Positions 23,685-32,359 of a stretch of DNA of 47,620 nucleotides are shown piece after piece. Under the pieces are notes generated by a model that searched no databases, was not told where the DNA came from, and saw nothing but the letters and a program-made list of their open reading frames with translations. Position numbers and translations under genes: made by a program. Within the stretch, counting starts at the first letter, position 1. Every line of letters begins with the position of its first letter. This DNA is from Alphaproteobacteria bacterium (GTDB lineage: Bacteria; Pseudomonadota; Alphaproteobacteria; Micavibrionales; Micavibrionaceae), in contig JAGRIU010000012.1 in NCBI GenBank assembly GCA_020443075.1, forward strand, positions 1 through 47,620, given 5' to 3'.

Positions 23685-26063
23685 TTATCCCTGCTTTTTC
23701 GTTTGGACGCTGATCACCTCGGCTGTGGCGGCATTTTCTTCTTCGAAAAGCTGTGCGCCAACGCTGGCCAGAGCCGTGACGTTGACGATCCCTCTGGGGG
23801 TCGAGACAGAGCTTACAACGTGGACGGGGCGTGCTGTGCCCAGCAAGAGCGGGCCGATCGTGATGCCGTCTGCAAAGCTTTTGGCCATGTTGAAGGCAAT
23901 ATTGGCGGCTTCGACATCGGGCATGATGAACAGGTTGGCTTCGCCTTCCAGCGTTGAATTCGGGATCAGTTCTTTGCGGATCGACTCCGAGAGGGCTGCG
24001 TCTGCATTCATTTCTCCGTCAATTTCCAGTTCCGGATCGCGGCGGCGAATATCCTGATAGGCGGCGCGCATTCTTTGGGCTGCCGGGCTGTCGGAGTTGC
24101 CGAAGTTGGAATGAGAAATGAGCGCGACTTTCGGTTTCATGCCGAAACGGCGGACTTCTTCGGCGGCGAGCAAAGTCATTTCCGAAATTTGAGCGACGCT
24201 CGGATTCGGGTTGATTTGGGTGTCGCAGAAGAAATAAGTCCCTTTAGAGACCAACAAACCACTGAGGGCGGCAGGGGTTTCTACGCCCGGACGCAGGCCA
24301 ATGATGTCAATCACGTTTTTGGTGTGGAAGCGGTATTGGCCGAGTGTGCCGCAGATCATGGTGTCGGCTTCGCCGCGGCGGACCATCAAGGCACCGATCA
24401 CGGTTGTGTTGGCGCGAACGATGGCGCGCGCGACCGCGGGTGTAACGCCGCGACGGTTCATGATTTCGTAGTAGGCTTCCCAGTATTCGCGGTATCGGTG
24501 GTCGTCTTCGGGGTCAACCAGTTCGACGTTTTTGCCGATTTCTATATTTAATCCCAGACGTTTTGCGCGGGTTTCGACGACTTTTTGGCGGCCGATCAGG
24601 ATCGGTTTAGCCAGATTTTCGTCCAGTACTGTTTGCACTGCTTGTAAGACGCGTGGTTCTTCGGCTTCGCAGTAGACAACGCGTTTCGGATCGGTTTTTG
24701 CGCGCGTGTAGATCGGGCGCATGACCAGTTGTGTGCGGATGAAGTAGCGCTGGAGTCTGTGTTTGTAGGCCTCGAAATCTTCAATCGGGCGCGTAGCTAC
24801 GCCGCTCTCCATGGCGGCTTTGGCTACGGCGATAGGCAGATCAACGATCAGACGCGGATCGAAGGGCTTTGGAATGAGGTATTCTGCGCCGAATTCGATG
24901 TCTTCGCCGCTGTAAACGTTGGCGACTTCAGGGGAGACTTCTTTGCGGGCGAGGTCGGCAATCGCCTGAACACAGGCCATTTTCATGTCTTCGTTGATGC
25001 CTGTCGCGCCGACATCCAGAGCGCCCCGGAAAATAAACGGGAAACACAGGACGTTGTTGACCTGATTGGTATAGTCGGAGCGGCCCGTGCAAATAATGGC
25101 GTTAGGTTTGGCTTCCTTGGCTTCTTCGGGCATGATTTCCGGCGTCGGGTTGGCCAAGGTCATGATCAAAGGCTTATCGGCCATCGAGGCGACCATCTCT
25201 TTATTGATCGCGCCGGCAGCGGAAAGCCCGAGGAAGACATCGGCGCCGACCATGGCTTGTCCGATTTCGCGGTGCGGTGTATCGACGGCGAAGGCTTCTT
25301 TGGCCGGGTCCATGCTTTCGTTTCGGCCTTTATAGACAACGCCCGAGCGGTCGCAAACGATGATGTTTTCTTTCTTTAGGCCGGCTTTGACCAACAGGTT
25401 CAGGCAAGACAGAGCGGATGCGCCGGCACCGGAGGCCACAAGGCGAATTTTCGACATATCGCGGCCGGAATATTTGATCCAGTTGATGAAGGCGGCGGTA
25501 ACAATGATGGCTGTGCCGTGCTGGTCATCATGGAAGACCGGAATGTTCATGCGCTCTTTCAGACGGCGTTCGATTTCGAAACACTCGGGGGCCTTGATGT
25601 CTTCGAGGTTAATGCCGCCGTATGTCGGCTCGAGGCTGGCGACGATATCCACGAATCTTTCGATGTATTCTTCTTGGGTGTATTCGCCTTCGAACTGGGT
25701 GTTCATATCGATTTCGACGTCGACAGAATCGATGTTGGCGAATTTTTTGAACAGGACGGATTTCCCTTCCATAACAGGCTTGGCGGCCAAAGCGCCGATA
25801 TTGCCGAGGCCGAGAACGGCTGTGCCTTCGGTGATAACGGCGACGAGATTACCTTTGGATGTGTAGTCATAGGCCGTTAAGGGGTCTTTTTCGATTTCTT
25901 CGCACGGAGCGGCTACGCCGGGGGAGTAGGCCAAAGCCAGATCGCGCTGGGTTGTCAGCGGGGTGGTCGGAAGCAGAGCGACTTTACCGGGTTCGGGGTA
26001 GCGGTGATAATCCAGAGCGTCTTTGTAGAGGGCTTCTTTGCTTTGTTTTTGCTTGTCTGTCAT
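23685..26063 (-). CDS. maeB: NADP-dependent malic enzyme with C-terminal phosphotransacetylase-like domain
   Basis: A 792-residue MaeB-type malic enzyme (malate to pyruvate plus CO2 with NADP). The malic domain contains LAYSPGVAAPCEEI, NLVAVITEGTAVLGLGNIGALAAKPVMEGK read as two motifs, and IPVFHDDQHGTAII. The NAD(P) domain begins KIRLVASGAGASALSCL, with TGRSDYTNQVNNVLCFPFIFRG split over its end. From about residue 430 onward it is phosphotransacetylase-like (VVYCEAEEPRVLQAVQTVL, then GGL-type segments) and probably regulatory. The open frame extends to 26192, but the true start is the ATG at 26063 (MTDKQKQSKEALYKDALDYH), which matches the family N-terminus. With MDH and SucC in the window it belongs to the C4 node linking TCA cycle and gluconeogenesis. 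Confidence 0.94.
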   Translation of the reverse strand: MTDKQKQSKEALYKDALDYHRYPEPGKVALLPTTPLTTQRDLALAYSPGVAAPCEEIEKDPLTAYDYTSKGNLVAVITEGTAVLGLGNIGALAAKPVMEGKSVLFKKFANIDSVDVEIDMNTQFEGEYTQEEYIERFVDIVASLEPTYGGINLEDIKAPECFEIERRLKERMNIPVFHDDQHGTAIIVTAAFINWIKYSGRDMSKIRLVASGAGASALSCLNLLVKAGLKKENIIVCDRSGVVYKGRNESMDPAKEAFAVDTPHREIGQAMVGADVFLGLSAAGAINKEMVASMADKPLIMTLANPTPEIMPEEAKEAKPNAIICTGRSDYTNQVNNVLCFPFIFRGALDVGATGINEDMKMACVQAIADLARKEVSPEVANVYSGEDIEFGAEYLIPKPFDPRLIVDLPIAVAKAAMESGVATRPIEDFEAYKHRLQRYFIRTQLVMRPIYTRAKTDPKRVVYCEAEEPRVLQAVQTVLDENLAKPILIGRQKVVETRAKRLGLNIEIGKNVELVDPEDDHRYREYWEAYYEIMNRRGVTPAVARAIVRANTTVIGALMVRRGEADTMICGTLGQYRFHTKNVIDIIGLRPGVETPAALSGLLVSKGTYFFCDTQINPNPSVAQISEMTLLAAEEVRRFGMKPKVALISHSNFGNSDSPAAQRMRAAYQDIRRRDPELEIDGEMNADAALSESIRKELIPNSTLEGEANLFIMPDVEAANIAFNMAKSFADGITIGPLLLGTARPVHVVSSVSTPRGIVNVTALASVGAQLFEEENAATAEVISVQTKKQG

Positions 26064-26244
26064 GGTTTTTCGTATCTCGTTTATATGACCTCTTATAGCT
26101 GTTTCGATAGCGAATAAGGGTGGGGGATGCAAGCTGTTTGTTATGGTGCGCTGCGGAAAGGAGATGGTTCCGGTGACATGTTTTGCTTGCAACGGGCAAA
26201 GCGGTTTGATAGATCAGAGCGATCAACCGAAAGCTTGCAGGTTT

Positions 26245-26333
26245 GCGGCCGTGGCGGAATCGGTAGACGCGCAGCGTTGAGGTCGCTGTGGGAGTTAAAT
26301 CCCGTGGAGGTTCAAGTCCTCTCGGCCGCACCA
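26245..26333 (+). tRNA. tRNA-Leu, anticodon GAG
   Basis: A complete class II tRNA. The acceptor stem GCGGCCG (26245-26251) pairs with CGGCCGC (26323-26329), followed by discriminator A and an encoded CCA (26331-26333). The anticodon stem CAGCG/CGCTG encloses the loop TTGAGGT with anticodon GAG. A long variable arm (GGGA/TCCC) and the T arm GAGG-TTCAAGT-CCTC follow. The D arm is typical of leucine (GGCGGAATCGGTAGACGC). It reads CUC and CUU codons. The 180 nt between maeB and this gene hold nothing else that I can identify. Confidence 0.96.
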
Positions 26334-26429
26334 TTTTCGTTTTACGAAAATGGCTTTTAATGGAAAAGTGCCGAACGATCGGCGGCCTGCGGTCGCAGGC
26401 TTGTTTTAATCCATGCTATATTTCACACG

Positions 26430-27113
26430 ATGGAATGGAAAATATCAAAAGATCTGGTGGAGTATCCCGAGGCGCTGGCGTTTATGGATGAGCGTGTGGC
26501 GGGGATTCGCGCCGGGGAGGACGAGTGTGTCTGGTTTTTGGAGCATCCGGCGCTTTATACGGCCGGGACCAGCGCGAAGCCGGAAGACTTGCTTGATGCG
26601 CGGTTTCCGGTGTTTGAGACGGGGCGAGGCGGGGAGCACACCTATCACGGGCCGGGGCAACGTGTAGCCTATGTGATGCTGGATTTGAAAGAACAGGCAC
26701 AAAAACAGCATTCCCGCGCAGGCGGGAATCAAGATCCCCGTTTGCACGGGGATGCTTTAAAGGTGATGCCTGATATCAAAAAATATGTTTGGCAGCTCGA
26801 AGAATGGATTATCCGGGCACTGGCGCGGTTTGATGTGCAGGGCGAGCGGCGGGACGGGCGCGTGGGGATCTGGGTGGTGAAGCCCGATGGAGCCGAGGCT
26901 AAAATTGCGGCGCTAGGTGTGCGTGTGCGGCGCTGGGTGACGCTTCATGGGGTGTCGATCAATGTCGCGCCGGATCTCTCGCATTTTGGCGGAATCGTGC
27001 CGTGCGGGATTTCGGACTATGGCGTGACGAGCTTGGCCGATCTGGGCGTGACGGCGTCGATGGAGGAGGTGGATGCGGCTTTGCAGGCTGTTTGGGGCGG
27101 GGTTTTTGGTTGA
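26430..27113 (+). CDS. lipB: Octanoyl-[acyl-carrier-protein]:protein N-octanoyltransferase, with in-frame palindromic insert
   Basis: A 227-residue LipB that moves octanoyl groups from ACP to lipoyl domains. Key residues are present: [16 protein letters not shown] (about residues 68-83), the catalytic Lys in [18 protein letters not shown], and the catalytic Cys in [12 protein letters not shown]. Between VMLDLK and [13 protein letters not shown], where homologues have only a few residues, there is an extra segment including [17 protein letters not shown] encoded by a 50-bp palindromic element (26707-26756). The element keeps the frame and sits in a surface loop before a helix, so the enzyme is probably functional. 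The start is ATG 26430; no strong ribosome site is visible. The 96 nt to the tRNA upstream hold a small GCCTGCGG palindrome only. Confidence 0.92.
   Translation: MEWKISKDLVEYPEALAFMDERVAGIRAGEDECVWFLEHPALYTAGTSAKPEDLLDARFPVFETGRGGEHTYHGPGQRVAYVMLDLKEQAQKQHSRAGGNQDPRLHGDALKVMPDIKKYVWQLEEWIIRALARFDVQGERRDGRVGIWVVKPDGAEAKIAALGVRVRRWVTLHGVSINVAPDLSHFGGIVPCGISDYGVTSLADLGVTASMEEVDAALQAVWGGVFG
26707..26756. repeat. Tandem-hairpin palindromic element inside lipB
   Basis: A 50-bp element of two hairpins. ATTCCCGC (26710-26717) pairs with GCGGGAAT (26722-26729). ATCCCCG (26734-26740) pairs with CGGGGAT (26747-26753). The ends AGCAT (26707-26711) and ATGCT (26752-26756) are also inverted copies of each other. 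The CCCGCGCAGGCGGG core resembles widespread dispersed palindromes (REP and dRS3-like). It is translated within LipB as about 17 extra residues. Comparable in-frame elements are known from Rickettsia (RPE). Confidence 0.8.
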
Positions 27114-27176
27114 CAAAATGTAACCCCAGGATTATGACGTGATGTATTGGTCATAATTTTTTTTGAAGAGGTGATA

Positions 27177-27431
27177 ATGCCGGTAACTGAGCAAAATTTT
27201 AGAGCGGCGCTTGATGCGGAGTTAGTGAGATTGAATGATGGGGGGCTTGACGATATTTGGCAGTGTTTGGCTTTGGCTAATCACTTTAATATTCAGCAGC
27301 TTCCACTGGAGTTTGAGATTGGAGTTTCCCGAAAGGCTGTTGGGCGGGTTTGTGAGTATCTTGGTATCCCTAATGATGGAAAACAATCTCTTGGAAACCG
27401 TGTTTATGATGCTGCGGTTCAGTTAGGGTAG
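27177..27431 (+). CDS. Hypothetical protein, 84 residues
   Basis: A small protein I do not recognise. An upstream frame is open from 27147, but a GAGGTG ribosome site at 27167-27172 fixes the start at ATG 27177 (MPVTEQNFRAALDAELVRL). It is helical and soluble: a first helix of about 20 residues, DDIWQCLALANHFNIQQLP, and VSRKAVGRVCEYLGIP, whose spacing vaguely resembles a DNA- or protein-binding helix pair. It lies 63 nt after lipB and ends 12 nt before the converging amidohydrolase gene. Confidence 0.55.
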   Translation: MPVTEQNFRAALDAELVRLNDGGLDDIWQCLALANHFNIQQLPLEFEIGVSRKAVGRVCEYLGIPNDGKQSLGNRVYDAAVQLG

Positions 27432-27443
27432 ATTTTTTAACGG

Positions 27444-28349
27444 TTAATCCGCGGCCATCGGTTTAAGCTGGCTTTCGACGAAGGATGCGGTGAATTCGAG
27501 TATGGAATTTATATCATTCCTAACCGTTTCGTATTGTTTATTTCTCGTGTTGTTATCTTCATGTAAATAAAGGGATTTGTTGATCTCTAGTTGGAGGCTG
27601 TGGACGCCACGAGCGGGGTTTGAGTAACGCTCGACGAGTTCGACGCCTTTGAACGGATCGTTGATCGAAACGCTGTATCCTTTTGATTTGATAAAGTCTT
27701 TTAGTGCTCGCGTGAGGAATGTCGAGCAGCTTGTGCCGTCGCGATCGCCCAAAACGAAGTCTACGGGCCGGATTTCGTGGCCTTTGAGGCTGTGCGGGCG
27801 GCGCGGGTAGGCGCTGGCGCCGGGCATGGAATGGCAGTTAATATGCCAGACCTGACCGAACATATAGTGCGTGTCGTTGATCAGTTTTTCCAGGGCTGCG
27901 TGATACGGGCGGTGGTATGTTTCAATTCTGTGCCAGATTTCTTCCGGTGAAAGATGGCGGTCGTAAAGCGGGACGCCCGGCTTGACGAGGCGGCGGATGA
28001 GGCCTATGCCCGCATCCGAGCGCATGGTCGGATTGATGGGGTAGCGTTCGGCCCATTGTTTTTCCCAGCCCTTGGCAAACAGGGCGGTGTCGATGTCGTC
28101 TTCGGCGCGGTTGGGGTCGATATAGCTGCGCGGGAAGAGGGCGCAGAGCAAGTGCGCGCCGTAATCAGGCGCGGCGGCGAAAAGCTCGTCGACGAATTTG
28201 TCCTCGGCGCTTTCCAGTGTGTGAGGGTCGCAGGCCGGGCGGAAATCCGGCGGATAGGCTGTCCCGCTGTGCGGGGAGTCGAAGATGATCGGCAGGGGAC
28301 GGGTTCTGGGTTTTTGAATTGAAAAGACGCTCATGTTTTTTTTTACCAC
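27444..28349 (-). CDS. N-formylglutamate amidohydrolase family protein
   Basis: A 301-residue (or 296-residue) protein of the FGase fold. The opening has IIFDSPHSGTAYPPDF, with the conserved His-Ser that holds the metal, then DKFVDELFAAAP and PRSYIDPNRAEDDID, the family motif. WHINCHSMPGASAYP carries another metal/catalytic His, and GDRDGTSC follows. These enzymes deformylate N-formylglutamate or related amides (HutG) and may act on other N-formyl compounds; no hut genes are next to it. The start is either a GTG at 28349 or, more likely, the ATG at 28334 (MSVFSIQKPRTRPLPII). Neither has a clear ribosome site. The upstream gap to serS contains an inverted repeat (28345-28455). Confidence 0.83.
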   Translation of the reverse strand: MVKKNMSVFSIQKPRTRPLPIIFDSPHSGTAYPPDFRPACDPHTLESAEDKFVDELFAAAPDYGAHLLCALFPRSYIDPNRAEDDIDTALFAKGWEKQWAERYPINPTMRSDAGIGLIRRLVKPGVPLYDRHLSPEEIWHRIETYHRPYHAALEKLINDTHYMFGQVWHINCHSMPGASAYPRRPHSLKGHEIRPVDFVLGDRDGTSCSTFLTRALKDFIKSKGYSVSINDPFKGVELVERYSNPARGVHSLQLEINKSLYLHEDNNTRNKQYETVRNDINSILEFTASFVESQLKPMAAD

Positions 28350-28455
28350 AGAGATAAATGAGTTAGGAAGAGTGCTCAGAGTTTTTTAATGCCTGCGGCG
28401 CTTTTTTTATAAAAACACTCTTTTATCTCTTTTAAAACTCTGTGTACTCTGTGGT
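28345..28455. repeat. Inverted-repeat-bounded intergenic segment upstream of serS
   Basis: ACCACAGAG (28345-28353) is inverted as CTCTGTGGT (28447-28455), enclosing an AT-rich 93-nt core. AAGAGTG and CACTCTT also pair inside. This fills most of the gap between the divergent amidohydrolase and serS genes. ACCACAGAG-type inverted sequences occur as dispersed intergenic repeats in several bacteria. It could be such a repeat, or a structured serS leader. Confidence 0.5.
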
Positions 28456-28476
28456 TGAACTTAAAAAGAGGATGTT

Positions 28477-29769
28477 ATGCACGATATTCGATTTATTCGC
28501 GAAACACCGGACGATTTTGATGCGGCGATGGCGCGCCGCGGTTTTGAGGCGCAAAGCCCGCGGATTTTATCACTGGACGAACAACGCCGCGATGTGCAGA
28601 CGCGTTTGCAGGAGATGCAGCAGCAGCGCAACGAAGAATCCAAGAAAATCGGCGAGATCAAAAAGGCTGGCGGGGATGCGCAAGCGGCTATGGATGCTGT
28701 GGCGAAGCTGAAAGAGGATATGGCGGCGCTGGAGGATCAGGAACGGGCTCTGGCCGATGATTTGAAGAGCCTGTTGGCCGGATTGCCGAATATTCTGGCG
28801 GATGACGTGCCGGACGGGGTGGATGAGGACGAGAATGTCGAGATTCACCGCTGGGGCGAACCGCGCGATGCGGACGGTGTGCCGGAGCATTTCGAGATCG
28901 GCGAAGCGCTGGGGATGATGGATGCGGAAGTGGCGGCCAAAATGTCGGGGGCGCGCTTTACGATGCTTTCGGGTGGTCTGGCCCGGCTGGAGCGGGCGCT
29001 GGGGATGTTTTTCCTTGATGTGCACACGCAGGAACATGGCTATACGGAGGTGTCGCCGCCTTTGATGATTAAGGATCATGCGATGTTCGGGACGGGGCAG
29101 CTTCCGAAATTCGAAGAGGATCAGTTCCAGACGACGCGGGGAGATTGGCTTTTACCGACATCCGAAGTGCCGCTGACCAATATTGTGGCTGAGGAGATTG
29201 TCGAGGAGGAAAGCTTGCCGCGGCGCTATACGGCCTTTACGCCGTGTTTCAGGCAGGAAGCCGGATCGGCGGGGAAGGATACGCGCGGAATGATCCGCCA
29301 GCACCAATTCTATAAGGTCGAGATGGTGGGGGTCACCACACCGGAAGAGAGCGAGGCCGAGCAAAAGCGCATGGTCGAGTGTGCGGAGGCTGTGCTGAAA
29401 AAGCTGGAGCTGCCGTTCCGTACGATTGTTCTGTGCAGCGGGGATACGGGCTTTGGCGCGCGCCGGACCTATGATATTGAGGTCTGGCTGCCGGGGCAGG
29501 GCCGTTACCGCGAGATTTCATCGGTGTCGAATTGCTGGGATTTTCAGGCACGGCGGATGAATGCGCGCTGCCGCGACTCTAAGAAAGCGGCCGGGGGCGA
29601 AAAGAAGACACGTTTCGTGCATACGCTCAATGGCTCTGGCGTGGCGGTGGGGCGCGCACTGATCGCGGTGATGGAGAATTATTATGACCCGGCTGATGGC
29701 GGGGTCTTCGTGCCCGAGGTTCTCAAACCCTATATGGGTGGGGTCGAGAAGATTGAAAAACTTCGATAA
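28477..29769 (+). CDS. serS: Seryl-tRNA synthetase
   Basis: A 430-residue class II aminoacyl-tRNA synthetase charging tRNA-Ser (and the tRNA for selenocysteine if present). The N-terminal long coiled-coil arm (about residues 30-105) binds the tRNA variable arm. The motif 2 region includes [18 protein letters not shown] (about 250-270), and motif 3 is [18 protein letters not shown] (about 385). A good AAAGAGGA ribosome site precedes the ATG at 28477. In alphaproteobacteria serS usually follows tatC; here about 26 kb separate them. pcm comes next, with surE absent between them. Confidence 0.97.
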   Translation: MHDIRFIRETPDDFDAAMARRGFEAQSPRILSLDEQRRDVQTRLQEMQQQRNEESKKIGEIKKAGGDAQAAMDAVAKLKEDMAALEDQERALADDLKSLLAGLPNILADDVPDGVDEDENVEIHRWGEPRDADGVPEHFEIGEALGMMDAEVAAKMSGARFTMLSGGLARLERALGMFFLDVHTQEHGYTEVSPPLMIKDHAMFGTGQLPKFEEDQFQTTRGDWLLPTSEVPLTNIVAEEIVEEESLPRRYTAFTPCFRQEAGSAGKDTRGMIRQHQFYKVEMVGVTTPEESEAEQKRMVECAEAVLKKLELPFRTIVLCSGDTGFGARRTYDIEVWLPGQGRYREISSVSNCWDFQARRMNARCRDSKKAAGGEKKTRFVHTLNGSGVAVGRALIAVMENYYDPADGGVFVPEVLKPYMGGVEKIEKLR

Positions 29770-29799
29770 ATGGCCTGTAAACGCCACCTTTTTGTGCTT

Positions 29800-29835
29800 C
29801 CGGTGCTCACGTACTCCATGTACGCTGCGCTCCGG
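29800..29835. repeat. REP-like palindromic sequence between serS and pcm
   Basis: An imperfect palindrome from CCGG (29800-29803) to CCGG (29832-29835), with GTGCTCACGTAC facing GTACGCTGCGCTC. It lies in the 155-nt serS-pcm gap. The composition resembles the hairpin element at 18459-18486 (GGCTCACGCGAC...), though it is not the same sequence. A short T-rich run follows further on, so a termination role is possible. Confidence 0.5.
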
Positions 29836-29924
29836 TTCTCAAAAGATGACGTTTTCGGTTCATTTTTCTTTGTTTTTTTATTTATACGCGGCTTGTTCGG
29901 CTTTTTGCTTGTGAGGACTTTAAA

Positions 29925-30620
29925 ATGAACACCCAAGACATTAATCGCCGGATTCGTTTGGTTATGGATCTTCGCACGAAGGGGATTACCGATGCGAAGG
30001 TGCTGGGGGCGATGGAGCGCGTGCCGCGCGATGAATTTGTGCCTGCAGCGGTGCGTGATCAGGCGTGGGACGATATGGCTCTTCCTATTGGGCGCGGGCA
30101 GACGATTTCCCAGCCCTTTGTCGTGGCGAGCATGACGCAGGCTTTGAAGCTTTCGGATATGGATAAGGTTCTGGAGATCGGCACGGGATGCGGATATCAG
30201 ACGGCGATTTTGTCCAAGCTGTGCCGCCGCGTTTATACGATCGAGCGGCATAAGCCGTTACTGGTGCGGGCGGAGCAAATGTTCGAGCATTTGAAGTTGC
30301 GCAATATTACGGCGCTGGCCGGAGACGGGATGAAGGGCTGGCCGAAGATCAGCGGCATTCAGCAAGCACCGTTCGATAAGATTATCGTCACGGCGGCGGC
30401 GCGGGAAAAGCCGCCTCAGGCTTTGCTGGATCAGCTCAAGCCCGGCGGGATGATGATTATTCCGGTGGGGCCGAGCGGGGATCAGTGGCTGAAGCTCTAT
30501 AAGAAAGAGAGCGACGAGGCTTACGCGGTGCGTGATATCATGCCGGTTCGGTTTGTGCCGTTATTGCCGGATATTGCCAAAGATGATGAGGGCGAAATAT
30601 CCAAGAATGCAGCGGTATAG
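29925..30620 (+). CDS. pcm: Protein-L-isoaspartate O-methyltransferase
   Basis: A 231-residue SAM-dependent methyltransferase that repairs isoaspartyl residues. The signature motif I is KVLEIGTGCGYQTAILSKL (about residues 82-100). Family residues VPRDEFVPAA and GQTISQPFVVASMTQAL precede it, and DKIIVTAAA with a following PxxLLDQLKPGGMMIIPVG closes the core. The position after serS and before nlpD fits the alphaproteobacterial serS-surE-pcm-nlpD order, with surE missing. Confidence 0.95.
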   Translation: MNTQDINRRIRLVMDLRTKGITDAKVLGAMERVPRDEFVPAAVRDQAWDDMALPIGRGQTISQPFVVASMTQALKLSDMDKVLEIGTGCGYQTAILSKLCRRVYTIERHKPLLVRAEQMFEHLKLRNITALAGDGMKGWPKISGIQQAPFDKIIVTAAAREKPPQALLDQLKPGGMMIIPVGPSGDQWLKLYKKESDEAYAVRDIMPVRFVPLLPDIAKDDEGEISKNAAV

Positions 30621-30688
30621 TTTCTGAAGATTTGAATTTTGATATATGTTGTTAGAGTTTTTAAAATTATGCGTAAGGGTAATATAAA

Positions 30689-31393
30689 TTGAAGCTATTT
30701 ATAAAAATTGCACTAATCGTTGTTGTTACCGTTAGCGTTTTGCTTGGTGCGTTTGTGGTTTATTATAATTTAAATCAGGGAAAAATATGGATTATAGACG
30801 CGGATAATGTTTTGTCAGAATCCGAGCTTTCTGATGTGCAGAAAAATTTACAATCTTTGTTTTGGATTGAAATAAAAACCCGTCGTAATGCTTCCCTGCC
30901 TTTTGATCAAACCTACAATAAATTGAGACATCAAAATGAGGCTCATGCGCTTATACAATCTGATTTAACCCCTAAGCCGCAAAACAATGACTATTATATC
31001 TATTTGATAAACCGTGATATTTATGCCGGTGAAGAGAACAGTTTTTATTTTGCATGGACGGAGTATCAGCAAAGAACGACGATCCTTTCACTTTATAGGT
31101 TGAAATCACAAGCCGATAAGGACTCTTCTTTGAAGGACAGAGTTTACAAGATTTTGCTCCGTAGAATTGGAAAGTTGTATGGCGCAGGTATTGATCACGG
31201 TTGTAAGGATTTTAAATTCGCGGCGAAGGTTTTTACGGGCCGTGGTGAGCGTCTTCCGGCCAAGTGTCTTAAAGAGTGCGGCGTTATGAAGTATTCCAAC
31301 AGTATCGGTGAACTTGACGCTCTCTATCCGTTCTATTGTGGAGAGGATATAAAGTATCTTCAAGGTATCAAAGTGCTCAAGAATATTCAGTAA
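30689..31393 (+). CDS. Membrane-anchored archaemetzincin-like protein lacking the zinc-binding residues
   Basis: A 234-residue protein starting at a TTG (30689) with AAGGG at 30676. It has one N-terminal membrane helix (about residues 4-26) and an otherwise extracytoplasmic domain. The sequence order follows archaemetzincins: YYIYLINRDIYAG (family TxxDLY), an aromatic segment SFYFAWTEY, ILSLYRLK (family SxxRL), then LLRRIGKLYGAGIDHGC where the family has HExxHxxGxxHC, then CGVMKYSNSIGELD (family CxM), and a later Cys (C217). The Zn ligands and the catalytic Glu are replaced (R158, R159, K162, I168). It would therefore be an inactive relative. It lies between pcm and nlpD, where I expect no gene. 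Confidence 0.55.
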   Translation: MKLFIKIALIVVVTVSVLLGAFVVYYNLNQGKIWIIDADNVLSESELSDVQKNLQSLFWIEIKTRRNASLPFDQTYNKLRHQNEAHALIQSDLTPKPQNNDYYIYLINRDIYAGEENSFYFAWTEYQQRTTILSLYRLKSQADKDSSLKDRVYKILLRRIGKLYGAGIDHGCKDFKFAAKVFTGRGERLPAKCLKECGVMKYSNSIGELDALYPFYCGEDIKYLQGIKVLKNIQ

Positions 31394-31435
31394 TCACCGT
31401 TTTGGTAACAGGCGGTTTATTGTATACTTTCTGTT

Positions 31436-32359
31436 ATGAGAGTTCTTCCAGCCATATTCATGGCGCTTTCGTTATTTTGTCTTGTTTCTTGTATCGGCAC
31501 GCAAAGACCCGCGCCGGTGATGCTGTATGGTTCGAGTGCGGGGGGCGGGAGTGCGGGCGTGCATACGGTGGTGGCGGGGGAAAATCTCTGGACGGTTTCA
31601 CGGCGCTATAACATTGTGATGCGCGATATTGTTTATCAAAATAATTTGACGGCGCCGTTTATGCTGAATCCGGGGCAACGTTTGCGTTTGCCGCCGCCGC
31701 GCGAATACCGTGTGCGCGCCGGGGACAGTTTGTACAGCGTTTCGCGGATTTTTGATATTTCGAGTACGGAGCTGGCGAGTCTTAATCATATTTCCGCGCC
31801 GTATATTATCCAGCCCGGGCAGGTTTTGAAATTGCCTTCGGTTTTGGCCAAGAAACCTGTAGAGCCCTCTGCAGCAGCGAATGCGGCGCAGCCATCTGTG
31901 AAACCAGGAGTTAAGCCAAAGGTTCAGCAGGCCAGCGCGGCGACGCGGGCGAAGGTGCAGGCGCAAACGCCGAAGCGCTCCTCTTCAAAGTTTTTGAAGC
32001 CTGTCAGCGGCTCGGTGATCTCCTCTTACGGGCCGAAGGCGGGGGGATTGTATAATGACGGGATCAATATTCGTGCGGCGCGCGGGACGCCTGTTCAGTC
32101 GGCGGAAAACGGCGTGGTCGTTTATGCGGGGAATGAATTGAAAGGGTCGGGAAATCTGGTCTTGCTTCGCCACGAGGATCGCTGGATGACGGCCTATGCG
32201 CATATGGACTCTATTAAAGTTAAGCGCGGCGATGTTTTGAAGCGCGGCGATGTTTTAGGCACTGTGGGCTCTACGGGGTCGGTGGATTCTCCGCAGTTAC
32301 ACTTCGAGGTGCGCCGCGGGACGAATGCGGTGAATCCTGCGGCCTATATTGGCGGTTAA
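31436..32359 (+). CDS. nlpD: NlpD-like lipoprotein with two LysM domains and a degenerate M23 peptidase domain
   Basis: A 307-residue lipoprotein. The signal peptide ends in lipobox LVSC (Cys about residue 20). Two LysM peptidoglycan-binding domains follow (about residues 42-85 and 87-132). After an Ala/Pro/Lys-rich linker, an M23 domain spans about 180-305, with GSVISSYGPKAGGLYNDGINI, TAYAHMDSIKVKRGD, and LHFEVRRGTNAVNP. The first HxxxD metal site reads NDGIN, so the enzyme is probably catalytically dead, like E. coli NlpD, which activates cell-separation amidases. It acts at the outer membrane/periplasm. It stands in its usual place upstream of yajC-secDF. Confidence 0.9.
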   Translation: MRVLPAIFMALSLFCLVSCIGTQRPAPVMLYGSSAGGGSAGVHTVVAGENLWTVSRRYNIVMRDIVYQNNLTAPFMLNPGQRLRLPPPREYRVRAGDSLYSVSRIFDISSTELASLNHISAPYIIQPGQVLKLPSVLAKKPVEPSAAANAAQPSVKPGVKPKVQQASAATRAKVQAQTPKRSSSKFLKPVSGSVISSYGPKAGGLYNDGINIRAARGTPVQSAENGVVVYAGNELKGSGNLVLLRHEDRWMTAYAHMDSIKVKRGDVLKRGDVLGTVGSTGSVDSPQLHFEVRRGTNAVNPAAYIGG

